Assembly: GCF_025152745.1 (NCBI RefSeq)
Contig: NZ_CP104040.1
Coordinates: 3,716,501 to 3,780,500, forward strand
Reading direction: 5' to 3'
DNA: 64,000 bases
DNA from: Rhizobium sp. WSM4643
Lineage (GTDB): Bacteria; Pseudomonadota; Alphaproteobacteria; Rhizobiales; Rhizobiaceae
Part shown: piece by piece, positions 1 to 8,391 of the stretch
Position numbering within the stretch: the stretch's first letter is position 1
How the letters are laid out: the number at the start of each line of letters is the position of its first letter
The notes under the pieces: model-generated
Databases searched by the model: none
Seen by the model: the letters and a program-made list of their open reading frames with translations, nothing else
Told to the model about the DNA's origin: nothing
Translations under genes and position numbers: made by a program

Positions 1-777
1 GAACATGTAGCCGCCCGTCGCCAGGCAGGCACAGAGGCGGTTGAGCACGCCGGCCTGAGTCTGCTTATCGAAGTAGATTAGCACGTTGCGGCAGAAGATG
101 ACGTTCATCAACTCGCCGATCGGGTATTTCTCGTCCATCAGGTTCATGCGGGCAAAGCCGACCTTGCTGCGCAGTTTCGGCGTGATGCGCACCTCCCGCC
201 GACCCGGTTGCTTGGCCGTCAGCACATATTTGCGCTGCAGGTCGCGCGGCACCGGCGCGATAAGATCTTCCGGATAGATGCCCCGGCGCGCCGTCTGCAG
301 CACATCGGTGGAAAGGTCGGTGGCCAGCACGCTGTAGGAGACGTTATTGCGGCTTTCAGCGAATTCCGCCAACACCATCGCCATCGTATAGGGCTCGGCT
401 CCCGTCGAGCAGGCCGAACTCCAGGTGCGGATGGTCCGAACGCCGCTGTTGGCAATTGTTGGCAGCGCGACCGTCTGCAGATAGTCGAAATGTTTGGCTT
501 CGCGGAAGAAGTCGGTCTTGTTCGTCGTCACCACGTCGATCAGGTAGACGGTTTCCTGGTCGAGGCCGTCATGATTGAAGAGGAAGTCGCAATAATCGTC
601 GAAGGTCGCATGGTTGGTTGCGCGAAGGCGGCGCCTCAGCCGCCCTTCAAGCATCGTCAGCTTGGTCGACGGCATCTTGATGCCGCTGTAATCGTAGATG
701 AACCGGGCAAGCTTATCGAAATTGCGCTTGCTGATCCGGTCGCCCGGCAATTGGGTTTCCACCGCTGCCATGCTCAT
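1..777 (-). CDS. cheR: CheR chemotaxis protein methyltransferase (3' end outside window)
   Basis: This is the SAM-dependent methyltransferase that adds methyl groups to glutamates of chemoreceptors in the cytoplasm. About 259 residues are visible and the frame stays open to the left edge, so the C-terminus is missing. The N-terminal helical CheR domain occupies roughly residues 12-65. The catalytic domain follows, with the SAM-binding motif WSSACSTGAEPY near residue 120 and NVIFCRNVLIYFD near the cut end. Two in-frame ATGs (777 and 771) are possible starts. It lies 29 bases after cheW and closes the visible part of the che operon; cheB and cheD would be expected further left, which is inference. 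No strange substitutions are seen in the visible motifs. Confidence 0.93.
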   Translation of the reverse strand, partial: MSMAAVETQLPGDRISKRNFDKLARFIYDYSGIKMPSTKLTMLEGRLRRRLRATNHATFDDYCDFLFNHDGLDQETVYLIDVVTTNKTDFFREAKHFDYLQTVALPTIANSGVRTIRTWSSACSTGAEPYTMAMVLAEFAESRNNVSYSVLATDLSTDVLQTARRGIYPEDLIAPVPRDLQRKYVLTAKQPGRREVRITPKLRSKVGFARMNLMDEKYPIGELMNVIFCRNVLIYFDKQTQAGVLNRLCACLATGGYMF

Positions 778-806
778 AGAACGCAGTACTCCGAGTTGAT
801 GCGCGG

Positions 807-1289
807 TCAGGCCGCCGATTGCAGTGCCGAGGCGTCCTCGCGCGACAGCAACCGTGCGAGATCGATGACGACGACGAAGCCGTTTTCACGACGAACGACG
901 CCGGCGATATAGTCCGAGCGCCAACGCACGCCGATATCAGGCGCCGCCTCGATCTGCTCGCGCCGGAATGGCGTGACCTCGAAGACGCGGTCGGCAACGA
1001 GGCCAAGGGTCAGGAGCCGGCTTTCCATTGGCACGTCGAGGACGAGCACCCGCGTGTGCGGCGTCGGCACGGTCTTCGTCATGCCGAGCTTCAATCGAAG
1101 ATCGATTGTCGGCACGCCCTGCCCGCGCACGTCGCGCAGGCCGAGCATATAGTCGGGACCATTCGGAATCTTGAAAGCTTCCGCATAATCGAGGATTTCC
1201 CGTACCACCTCAACCGGCACGGCGAAAATCTCCTCACTGAGGCTGAAGGTCACGAATTGCGCTTCCAGAGATGTCGTGGCCATGATCAT
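807..1289 (-). CDS. cheW: CheW coupling protein (first copy, 160 aa)
   Basis: A CheW-family scaffold that links chemoreceptors to the kinase CheA. The whole protein is one CheW domain, starting at the [23 protein letters not shown] strand-helix region and including [21 protein letters not shown], the usual core. The start ATG overlaps the stop of the upstream receptor gene by four bases (ATGA), and a second in-frame ATG lies two codons later. It is one of two CheW genes flanking the receptor, which suggests the operon supplies its own array components. The pair are not close duplicates: this one has its own loop and C-terminus (ends ASALQSAA). Confidence 0.95.
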   Translation of the reverse strand: MIMATTSLEAQFVTFSLSEEIFAVPVEVVREILDYAEAFKIPNGPDYMLGLRDVRGQGVPTIDLRLKLGMTKTVPTPHTRVLVLDVPMESRLLTLGLVADRVFEVTPFRREQIEAAPDIGVRWRSDYIAGVVRRENGFVVVIDLARLLSREDASALQSAA

Positions 1290-2977
1290 GCGCTTTCCTT
1301 GAATTCGGCGTCCCCATCATCGGGACCGCCCATCGAGAGATCGAGAGCGAAGCCCTTCGCCCGCGCCTGCTGGCCGGCGACGCTGTTGGCGGCCGGTTTC
1401 TTGGGCGCAGGCTTGCGGGCGGCGGCGGAAGCAGGACTGCGGACCGTGACCTTGGCGGCCGGCACGCGATGCTGACGATGGCTTGCCGTATCGACCTTGA
1501 AGAAGGCGATCGACGTCTGCAGTTCTTCGGCCTGGGAGGCGAGCTCCTCGGATGTTGCCGACATCTGCTCGGAAGCACCGGCATTCTGCTGCGTCACCTT
1601 GTCGAGCTGCTGGATCGCCTCGTTGATCTGCGCAGCGCCGATATCCTGCTCGCGGCAGGCCGCACTGATCTCGGAGACCAATTCCGCCGTCTTGCGGATG
1701 TCGGGCACCAGCCGGCCGAGCATGTCGCCGGCATCGGCGGCAGCTTTGACCGTGTCGCTCGACATCGCGCTGATTTCCGCTGCGGCCGACTGACTGCGTT
1801 CGGCAAGCTTGCGCACCTCCGAGGCGACCACTGCAAATCCCTTGCCGTGTTCACCCGCGCGAGCGGCTTCAACGGCGGCGTTCAAGGCCAGCAGATCCGT
1901 CTGGCGGGCGATCTCCTGGACGATGCCGATCTTCTGGGCGATCGTGCGCATGGCGTCGACCGCACGCGTCACCGCTTCACCGCTCATCTCCGCGTCCTTG
2001 GCCGACTGGCGGGCGATCTTTTCGGTCTGGGCCGCATTGTCGGCGTTCTGCTTGATATTGGCGGCCATCTGCTCCATCGAGGCGGAAGCCTCTTCGGCCG
2101 AAGCGGCCTGTTCGGTTGCGCCCTGCGATACTTGTTCCGAACTGGCCGAAAGTTCCTGGCTGCCGGATGAGACATTGTCAGCGGCCGACAGTGCGTCGGC
2201 GACAACGCCGCGCAAGCGTTCGATCATCGTGTTGACGTTGCCGAGAAGCTCGCCGATTTCGTCGCGGCTGGTGATGTTGGCCATTTTCGTCAGATCGCCT
2301 TCCGACACTTCGCGAACCACGGTGTTGGCCCGGCTGAGGCCTTTGCTGATCGTGCTGGCGATCCAGAAAGCGGTAACGGCGGCAACCAGCAGGGCGACAG
2401 CGGCGACGGCAACCATCATTGTGCGAGTCGTCGTGTACTGTGCTTCGGCGCCGTCGTCGGCAGCCTCCATACGCTGTTTTTCAAGCGCCAAGATTTCGTT
2501 GAGCGTCGAGTCGATATCGTTGGCAGCGGCCCGCGCAGCCGTCACGGAAATGGTATTTGCGCCTTCGGCATTGCCGGCCTTCACATAGTCGCGGATCTGA
2601 TCGTCAGCCGCATTGAAGGTCTTGGAAAGTTCGGCGATGCGCGCCCAGCGCGCCTTGCCTTCTTCCGTTGCCAGCGCCAGCACCTGGCCGAAGGCATCGG
2701 TAAAGTCCTTGCGGGCCTGATCGCCCTTGGCGATCGCACCCGCCGTTTCGTCGGCAGTGCGGGCGGTGAGCAGGTTCTTCTGCTGGCGGATGGCCTCGAG
2801 CTGGGCAATGTTGATTTGCTGGGCGAGGTCGAGACGGGCTGCCGGACCAGCGAGGAGATTGCCGATTGTGTCGTTCAGCGATCCAAGGCTGACGATGCCG
2901 TAGGCAGCGGTGCCCATGAGCATGAGGATGATGAAGGTGAACGCGGTCACCAATTTTGTCTTGATTGTCAATCGCAT
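1286..2977 (-). CDS. Transmembrane methyl-accepting chemotaxis protein
   Basis: A 563-residue classical chemoreceptor. A short cytoplasmic N-terminus leads into TM1 (about 9-31), then a periplasmic helical region of about 155 residues that looks like a four-helix-bundle ligand domain. TM2 (about 187-209) and HAMP (about 210-262) follow, then a long signalling coiled coil. The hairpin tip near residues 358-380 is canonical, with [20 protein letters not shown] containing the CheA/CheW contact residues. The Ala/Lys/Pro-rich C-terminal tail ends FKESA and lacks an NWETF-type CheR/CheB tether. The gene sits between the two cheW genes and overlaps the second by ATGA. The ligand cannot be read from the sequence. 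Confidence 0.96.
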   Translation of the reverse strand: MRLTIKTKLVTAFTFIILMLMGTAAYGIVSLGSLNDTIGNLLAGPAARLDLAQQINIAQLEAIRQQKNLLTARTADETAGAIAKGDQARKDFTDAFGQVLALATEEGKARWARIAELSKTFNAADDQIRDYVKAGNAEGANTISVTAARAAANDIDSTLNEILALEKQRMEAADDGAEAQYTTTRTMMVAVAAVALLVAAVTAFWIASTISKGLSRANTVVREVSEGDLTKMANITSRDEIGELLGNVNTMIERLRGVVADALSAADNVSSGSQELSASSEQVSQGATEQAASAEEASASMEQMAANIKQNADNAAQTEKIARQSAKDAEMSGEAVTRAVDAMRTIAQKIGIVQEIARQTDLLALNAAVEAARAGEHGKGFAVVASEVRKLAERSQSAAAEISAMSSDTVKAAADAGDMLGRLVPDIRKTAELVSEISAACREQDIGAAQINEAIQQLDKVTQQNAGASEQMSATSEELASQAEELQTSIAFFKVDTASHRQHRVPAAKVTVRSPASAAARKPAPKKPAANSVAGQQARAKGFALDLSMGGPDDGDAEFKESA

Positions 2978-3008
2978 CGGTCTAACTCCAACTTGAACTC
3001 AGCCGATA

Positions 3009-3518
3009 TCAGCTGGCGGCTCCTGCCGCATTGTGCCTCGATGAAAAAATCGCCTGCAGATTAGGGAGAATGATGAATTCTCCGCCCCTCTTCACCAGGC
3101 AGTTGATGTAGTCGGCGCGCCAGCGCATGCCGATGCTCGGCGGCGCCTCGCTCGCGGACTTTGCAAGTGTCGTCACCTCGTTCACCTTATCGGTTCTGAG
3201 GCCGACGAGCGTCTGCTCGCCCTGCAGATCGATCTCGATGACGATGATGCGGCTGTCGATCGTCGCCTCCGTTGCTTCCATCCCGAAGGCGAGACGCAGA
3301 TCGGCGAGCGGAATGACCTTGCCGCGAAAGTTGATGACGCTGGCGACGAAGGGCTGGCTGCCCGGCACCGCGGTCTCGGGAAGCAGGTCCAGGATTTCCT
3401 GAACGATGACGGCTTCCAGCGCAAAGGTTTCGCCGTTGAGATCGAAGGTCAGGACCTCGACTTCCTCGGCATAGCTCCAGTGATTGTCAAATCGTTCGGC
3501 TATGGCTGTTGCACTCAT
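3009..3518 (-). CDS. cheW: CheW coupling protein (second copy, 169 aa)
   Basis: Second CheW-domain adaptor of the operon, between cheA and the receptor. The EVLTFDLNGETFALEAVIVQEILDLLP segment and INFRGKVIPLADLRLAFGM core are typical. An N-terminal extension of about 20 residues precedes the domain. Its start codon overlaps the cheA stop by four bases. Translational coupling to cheA fits its role as stoichiometric partner of the kinase, but this is inference. Gene order cheA-cheW-mcp-cheW-cheR resembles the che2 type of cluster known in R. leguminosarum. Confidence 0.95.
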   Translation of the reverse strand: MSATAIAERFDNHWSYAEEVEVLTFDLNGETFALEAVIVQEILDLLPETAVPGSQPFVASVINFRGKVIPLADLRLAFGMEATEATIDSRIIVIEIDLQGEQTLVGLRTDKVNEVTTLAKSASEAPPSIGMRWRADYINCLVKRGGEFIILPNLQAIFSSRHNAAGAAS

Positions 3519-5557
3519 CCTGCTACACGCAATTGCGCCTCCTGTTGCTGACCCGCGGCAACCAGGTGCCCGACGTCGAGAATGAGAGCGACGCTGCCGT
3601 CGCCGAGAATGGTCGCGCCCGAGAAGGTCGCAACGTTATTGTGCAGTTTCGACATCGACTTGATGACCGTCTGGTGGTCGCCGATGATCTGGTCGACGAC
3701 GAGACCGACGCGCTCCGTGCCTGTGGATATGACGACGACCTTCTGGTGCACGTCGGGCTTGGTGCCGGTGCGGAAGAGATCGCGCAGGCGCAGGAACGGC
3801 ACCAGGCTGTCGCGCAGCGAGATGAAGCTGCGGCCGCGCGAGCGGAGATCTTCCTCGAGCGACAGTTCGAGGCATTCCTCGACCGCCGAGAGCGGGATGA
3901 CGTAGCGGCCGGAACCGACGCGCACCAGCAGCCCGTCGATGATGGCGAGCGTCAGCGGAATGCGCAGCGACACTTCCGAACCCTGTCCCGGCACGCTGAC
4001 AATGTCGATCGCGCCGCGGAGCGCTTCGACCGTCTTCTTCACCACGTCCATGCCGACCCCGCGGCCGGACAGATTGGTGATCGCGGCAGCCGTCGAGAAG
4101 CCAGGGGCGAAGATCAGCTGCAGCAGCTCGGAGTCGGAAAGCGGCTGGCCGGCCTGGATGAGGCCGGAGGATTCCGCCTTGGCGCGAACCCGTTCACGAT
4201 TGATGCCGCGGCCGTCGTCCTTGATCGAGATGATCACTTCGCCGCCGGCCTGGCGGGCCGAAAGCGTCACCGTGCCGGCTTCGACCTTGCCGGAGGCAAG
4301 GCGATCGCCGGGCGTTTCGAGGCCGTGATCGATCGAGTTGCGCACCAGATGTACTAGCGGATCGGCCAGACGCTCGATGACTGTTTTGTCGACTTCCGTG
4401 CTCTCGCCCTCCGTCACCAGTTCGATCACCTTGCCGGTCTCGCGGGCGAGATCATGGACGAGGCGGCGGAAACGGGAGAACAGGGTGGCGACCGGCACCA
4501 TGCGCAACACCATCATCGTGTCGCGCAATTCGCCGGAGAGACGTTCGATTTCTTCCGAAACGGAGCGTAGCGCGATATCGGTGCTGGCGCTGGCGAGCTG
4601 GCTGAGGCGCGATTGGGCGATGACGAGCTCGCCGACGCGATCCATCAGCTCGTCGAGACGTTCGGCCGGAACGCGGACATTCTCGGCCGCCTTCGCCTGG
4701 CTGACGGCGGCGGGCGCCTCGCGCTTGGCCGGAACCGCCTCGACAGGACGGAATTCCGGGACGGCCGCCGGCGGAACGGGCGCCGCCGATGCCGCGGCGA
4801 CAGGCGCAGGGGCTGCCTTTTCATCAGCCGGAGCAACGACTGCCGCTGTCGGCCCGTCGATCTCCTCGACACTGAGTTCCATGTCATCGAGCACGAAGAT
4901 GAAGACGTCGTCGATCGCCGAACGGTCCTGCTCGCTGGTCAGCGTCACATCCCAGGAAATATGGAGATCCGTCGGAGTGAGCTCGTCGAGGGCCGGAATG
5001 GCCGAGGTATTGGCGCGCACGGTGCATTCGCCGAGATCGCGCAGCTCGTCCAGCAGACCGAGCGGGTTGGTGCCGTTGGCCATCGAATTGGCGGGCAGGC
5101 TAAAGCGGATGCGCCAGCTGTTCTTCTTCGCCGGTGCCTCGCGCACGGCTGCGGGTACTAGAACAGCGGCCGGCGCCGCTTCCTTGCCGCCGACGGCGGC
5201 CTGCAACTGCGCCAGCAGCTTATGCCCAATATTGCCATGATCGGCGTCCGGCTGGTCGACGAGGGCGCGCATATGGTCCTGAGCGGCAAGGACGGCGGCG
5301 ACGAGTTCGCTGGTCGCCGAAACCTCACCCTTGCGGACGCGATCGAAGGCTGTTTCGCAATGATGGGTGAAGGCGGCGAGCGCCTCGAAGCCAAACATCG
5401 CGCCGGAGCCCTTGAGCGTGTGGAGCCCGCGGAACACGGCGTCGACAAGATCCTTGTTGTCGAGCTGGTGAGTCAGGTCGAGAAGACCGGCCTCGATCGC
5501 TTCGAGGCATTCGGCGGCCTCCGTGCGGAATACGGCGACGGGATCGAGCGTACTCAT
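3515..5557 (-). CDS. cheA: CheA chemotaxis histidine kinase
   Basis: A 680-residue kinase that phosphorylates CheY under receptor control. The N-terminal Hpt domain carries the phospho-acceptor His46 in HTLKGSG. Next comes an unusual module at about 145-235 (WRIRFSLP to LDDMELSVEEID) in the place where the CheY-binding P2 domain is expected, then an Ala/Pro linker. The dimerisation helices begin near VPAERLDELMDRVGELVIAQ. The ATPase domain has an N box HLVRNSIDHGLE, a G1 box DDGRGIN and a G2 box GRGVGMDVVK. A C-terminal CheW-like regulatory domain ends the protein. The start overlaps the cheY stop by ATGA. All catalytic boxes appear intact. Confidence 0.97.
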   Translation of the reverse strand: MSTLDPVAVFRTEAAECLEAIEAGLLDLTHQLDNKDLVDAVFRGLHTLKGSGAMFGFEALAAFTHHCETAFDRVRKGEVSATSELVAAVLAAQDHMRALVDQPDADHGNIGHKLLAQLQAAVGGKEAAPAAVLVPAAVREAPAKKNSWRIRFSLPANSMANGTNPLGLLDELRDLGECTVRANTSAIPALDELTPTDLHISWDVTLTSEQDRSAIDDVFIFVLDDMELSVEEIDGPTAAVVAPADEKAAPAPVAAASAAPVPPAAVPEFRPVEAVPAKREAPAAVSQAKAAENVRVPAERLDELMDRVGELVIAQSRLSQLASASTDIALRSVSEEIERLSGELRDTMMVLRMVPVATLFSRFRRLVHDLARETGKVIELVTEGESTEVDKTVIERLADPLVHLVRNSIDHGLETPGDRLASGKVEAGTVTLSARQAGGEVIISIKDDGRGINRERVRAKAESSGLIQAGQPLSDSELLQLIFAPGFSTAAAITNLSGRGVGMDVVKKTVEALRGAIDIVSVPGQGSEVSLRIPLTLAIIDGLLVRVGSGRYVIPLSAVEECLELSLEEDLRSRGRSFISLRDSLVPFLRLRDLFRTGTKPDVHQKVVVISTGTERVGLVVDQIIGDHQTVIKSMSKLHNNVATFSGATILGDGSVALILDVGHLVAAGQQQEAQLRVAG

Positions 5558-5922
5558 CGTCCAAGAACCTTCTTCACGATCTTCACCAGGCTTTCCGGGT
5601 CGAACGGCTTGGTCAGCCAGCCCGTCGCGCCGGCGGCCTTGGCGCGCGCCTTGAGATCGGCGTCCGATTCCGTCGTCAGGAAGATGATCGGAACGCCGGC
5701 CTGGGCCGGCAGCTTGCGCAGTTCCTCGATCATCGTCAGCCCGTCCATGACAGGCATGTTCAGATCGGTCACGATCAGATCGAAGCTGCTGCCCTTCGCC
5801 GTCGCGAGGCCCTCTGCCCCGTTGACTGCCTCGGTGACGCGATAGCCGGCATTGGTCAGCGTGACCTTGGTGGTCAGACGAATGCTGGCGGAATCGTCGA
5901 CAGTCAGGATACTTGCACTCAT
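5554..5922 (-). CDS. cheY: CheY-type single-domain response regulator
   Basis: A 122-residue receiver domain with no output domain. The acidic pair is Asp9/Asp10, the phospho-acceptor is Asp53 in VTDLNMP, the switch Thr is near residues 83-84 (FLTTES), and the conserved Lys105 sits in LTKPFD. It is the only CheY in the visible operon, directly upstream of cheA and overlapping it by four bases. Whether it binds a flagellar motor or acts as a phosphate sink cannot be told from sequence. Confidence 0.96.
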   Translation of the reverse strand: MSASILTVDDSASIRLTTKVTLTNAGYRVTEAVNGAEGLATAKGSSFDLIVTDLNMPVMDGLTMIEELRKLPAQAGVPIIFLTTESDADLKARAKAAGATGWLTKPFDPESLVKIVKKVLGR

Positions 5923-6248
5923 AACGTCACCTCTTTATGCAACCAGAACTTTGCGTCTTCGCGATCGAAGGATTCGATGAAACCTGCGCGCTCAAGTACT
6001 TTCAGGACCGAGCCGCTGGCCGGCAAAGAAAGCTCGAACGTCTTTCCCTTAACCTTTGCTTGGCGACGCGAGGACTCGATGAGTTGAATGAAACTCAGAT
6101 CCGCTTGTGCGCCTTCGGGAATGCTGATGATGATTGCATCGCGGTTATGAAATTCGTCGCTAAGCTTGGAATATAGTTCGGACACGTTACGAATGCTGAG
6201 CACGTCCTGTAAATTTATAGATTCGTAATATTGCTTCTGAGTATCCAA
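5919..6248 (-). CDS. STAS-domain protein, first gene of the che operon
   Basis: I place the start at a TTG at 6248 because an AGGAGG stands five bases upstream of it. The longer reading frame to 6401 has no such site and its extra 51 residues look unlike protein. The result is a 109-residue single STAS domain, with the conserved loop region ADLSFIQLIESS at the usual phospho-serine position of anti-sigma-antagonist-like domains. It overlaps cheY by ATGA. In S. meliloti a small protein (CheS) is encoded in the same position before cheY1-cheA and helps CheA drain phosphate from CheY1. The position is analogous here; homology to CheS is not shown. Confidence 0.85.
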   Translation of the reverse strand: MDTQKQYYESINLQDVLSIRNVSELYSKLSDEFHNRDAIIISIPEGAQADLSFIQLIESSRRQAKVKGKTFELSLPASGSVLKVLERAGFIESFDREDAKFWLHKEVTL

Positions 6249-6588
6249 TGCAGCCTCCTGGGCCAGAGAAATACTTGATGACCCTAAAAGGACTCTCACG
6301 GCAGCGTTAATGCGGGGTAAACAGCGGTTGTAGGAAACTGCCGCATAGCGAGTCCGGCGACTCCCAATTCTCATCCGGGATAAGTTGTATTTTTTTCTCA
6401 AAATTTAGAAATAAATAAAATAAAAACAATATGTTGAATCATCAAGTCGAGCGTTGGGCTTTCACCGACACGCCATCAACATCTTTCGTTAATCACAACG
6501 CTGGCGAGTCCAGCGCGTTTACCGGACGTTTCCATCCTGCCCGTAAAAATAGAGTGGAATTGCCTGGATTTTAACAAAAGGTATAAAA
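6249..6588. promoter_or_regulatory. AT-rich divergent region between the che operon and the MCP-like gene
   Basis: About 340 bases with no credible gene. The stretch 6385-6445 is strikingly A/T rich (aaatttagaaataaataaaataaaaac) compared with the high-GC surroundings, and must hold both promoters. No clear minus 35 / minus 10 pair can be fixed by eye. Shared control of the two transcripts is an inference from the layout. Confidence 0.5.
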
Positions 6589-8331
6589 GTGGCACACGCT
6601 CTGGTATCGCCGAACGCTGCAGCCTACACATCAGGATGGGACATCAGCCAGACCCTGGAATCCGCCCGCGGCCAGGTCGAGGAACGTTTCCTCGAAGGCG
6701 GCACCGTGCTGCTGTCGGTTATGGATGTTCTCAACCGCTTGCTGAGCTCGCTCGAGAACGTCACCACGGCGCTCGACAATAAAGAGGCGAGCGACACCGG
6801 CGCCGATCTCCGGGCCACGGTGGCGAGCCTGACGGCGCTGCCGATCACTGAGGAAGGCCGCCAACAGGCGCTCGTCTCGCTGGCGCATACCGGTAGGGAG
6901 CTGCGCAAGCACGTCGCTGACATGCAGGAGACGATGCGTTATCTCAGAACCTTCGCAGTAACCGTGAAGATCACCGGCGCCGGCATTGCCGAATTCGCCG
7001 GCTTCGCGCAGGAGATTCTGGAGCGTATCTATTCCGGCACCGATGAGGTCAACCGTTTCGCCGCACACCTCGACAGTCTCGATAAGGAGGTCAAACTCGC
7101 CGCCTCCTTTGGCGCCAGCGTTTCCAAGGGTTACGCCGATACCGTTCCGGCCGTCGCCGGGGCCTTGCGTGATGACGCCGCCAAGATCGCCGAACACCGC
7201 AAGGATCTCGGCGTCATAGCGCGCGAGGTCGGCGCGATTGCCCGCGCCGTGCAGAGCAAGGTCGCCTCGACGCTGTCTGCCCTGCAGATCGGCGATATCA
7301 CTCGCCAGCGTATCGAGCATGTACAGGCCACTTTTTCGCTGCTTGAAGATTTCTTTGCTGGCGAGGATGGCGCAAAGCTCGACGCTGGCGCGCGCCGGCG
7401 CCTCCAGAACGTCATTCACCATCTGACTGCAGCGCAGATGAGCGACATGTGTGCAAATTTTCAGCGGGATTCTGAGAACGTCGTCAAGACGATCGCGAGT
7501 TTCGACCACGATATGCGGGAGATCCTCAGGCTGCGCGATCAGATGAGCGGTGAGAGCGGCGGGGCCGGCGGTAACTTCATGCGCGCGCTGGAATCCAGCG
7601 TTTCGGCCGCCCATGAAATCGTCAAGCAGGTCGACGCGGCAAGCCGTCAGGCCGACCATGTCAGCCAATCGACGATCGGCACGGCCGCCAAGCTCTCCGA
7701 AGCGATCGGCAACATCCGCGCCGTCAAGACCGACATTCACTATATGGCTTTGAATACCAACCTGCGCTGCAGCCGCCTCGGTGAAGAAGGCAGGTCGATC
7801 AACGTCGTCACCGCCGAGCTGCGCATTTTTGCCGGCAAGCTCGACGATTCCGCCGACGCCATCGTCAATGGCCTGCCGGCGCTCGAAGCCGCGGCCGGGC
7901 GCGTCGCCCCCGCCACTGACGCCGGAGCCGGCAACCTGGGAGAGAGCCTGACATCGGCCGTCGGCAACATCCGCTCTGCAGCCAACCTGATGGAAAACGA
8001 GCTGAAGGTGCTCGCCGAGAACGGTCGCGAGGTCGCCACCAAGATCAGCCTGCTGATCGGCAAGCTCGATTTCCAGCATGACCTCGGCGAAGTCCTTGCC
8101 GGCTGCGCCGATCTGCTCGAAGGCGTCGCCGGCACCGATGTCGCCGATATTTCCGATCTCGCCGAGATGATCGCGCCGCTCGACCGCAAGATCTTCAAGC
8201 ACTATACGATGGTCCAGGAGCGCAACATTCATCGCGACGTCATCCCGGCAAGCGAGGGCAGCACCCCTGCTCTCGCCGAGATGGCCAAAGTCGAAAATGA
8301 CGAGGATCTTTTCGCCGACGCGCTTTTCTAA
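6589..8331 (+). CDS. Soluble MCP-like protein with degenerate hairpin and CheZ-like motif
   Basis: A 580-residue, mostly helical protein with no membrane segment or HAMP. The start is GTG at 6589, with AAAGG eight bases upstream. Around residues 382-401 it has IHYMALNTNLRCSRLGEEG, which aligns with the MCP signalling tip. Arg396 and Glu399 match the CheA/CheW-contacting Arg388 and Glu391 of E. coli Tsr, but the tip glutamate (Tsr Glu385) is replaced by Arg393. A second motif, LQIGDITRQRIEHV (Asp236, Gln240), resembles the D-x-x-x-Q active-site helix of the CheZ phosphatase. It is divergent from the che operon, so a signalling role with CheA/CheY is likely. Function is inferred only; family members are usually annotated simply as chemotaxis proteins. 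Confidence 0.8.
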   Translation: MAHALVSPNAAAYTSGWDISQTLESARGQVEERFLEGGTVLLSVMDVLNRLLSSLENVTTALDNKEASDTGADLRATVASLTALPITEEGRQQALVSLAHTGRELRKHVADMQETMRYLRTFAVTVKITGAGIAEFAGFAQEILERIYSGTDEVNRFAAHLDSLDKEVKLAASFGASVSKGYADTVPAVAGALRDDAAKIAEHRKDLGVIAREVGAIARAVQSKVASTLSALQIGDITRQRIEHVQATFSLLEDFFAGEDGAKLDAGARRRLQNVIHHLTAAQMSDMCANFQRDSENVVKTIASFDHDMREILRLRDQMSGESGGAGGNFMRALESSVSAAHEIVKQVDAASRQADHVSQSTIGTAAKLSEAIGNIRAVKTDIHYMALNTNLRCSRLGEEGRSINVVTAELRIFAGKLDDSADAIVNGLPALEAAAGRVAPATDAGAGNLGESLTSAVGNIRSAANLMENELKVLAENGREVATKISLLIGKLDFQHDLGEVLAGCADLLEGVAGTDVADISDLAEMIAPLDRKIFKHYTMVQERNIHRDVIPASEGSTPALAEMAKVENDEDLFADALF

Positions 8332-8388
8332 AGCACGTCGCGCAACAGGGTGTAGCGCGCTTTAGGGCAACTCCAGTAAACGGCGCGC
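8329..8388. repeat. Short partial copy of RIME-like palindromic repeat
   Basis: Between two convergent genes lies ctaaagcacgtcgcgc ... gcgcgctttagggcaactccag. It shares its ends with the full repeats at 42474 and 46935 but lacks their middle. The TAAAGC/GCTTTA ends are inverted and could also fold as a terminator for either neighbour. Confidence 0.55.
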
Positions 8389-8391
8389 CCG

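Noticed and set aside
6249..6401. STAS protein starting at ATG 6401
   Set aside because: The extra 51 residues look non-protein and have no ribosome-binding site, whereas TTG 6248 has AGGAGG at ideal distance.
6631..8232. 533-residue minus-strand frame over the MCP-like gene
   Set aside because: Antisense shadow. The plus-strand frame has the recognisable chemotaxis motifs and a good start.
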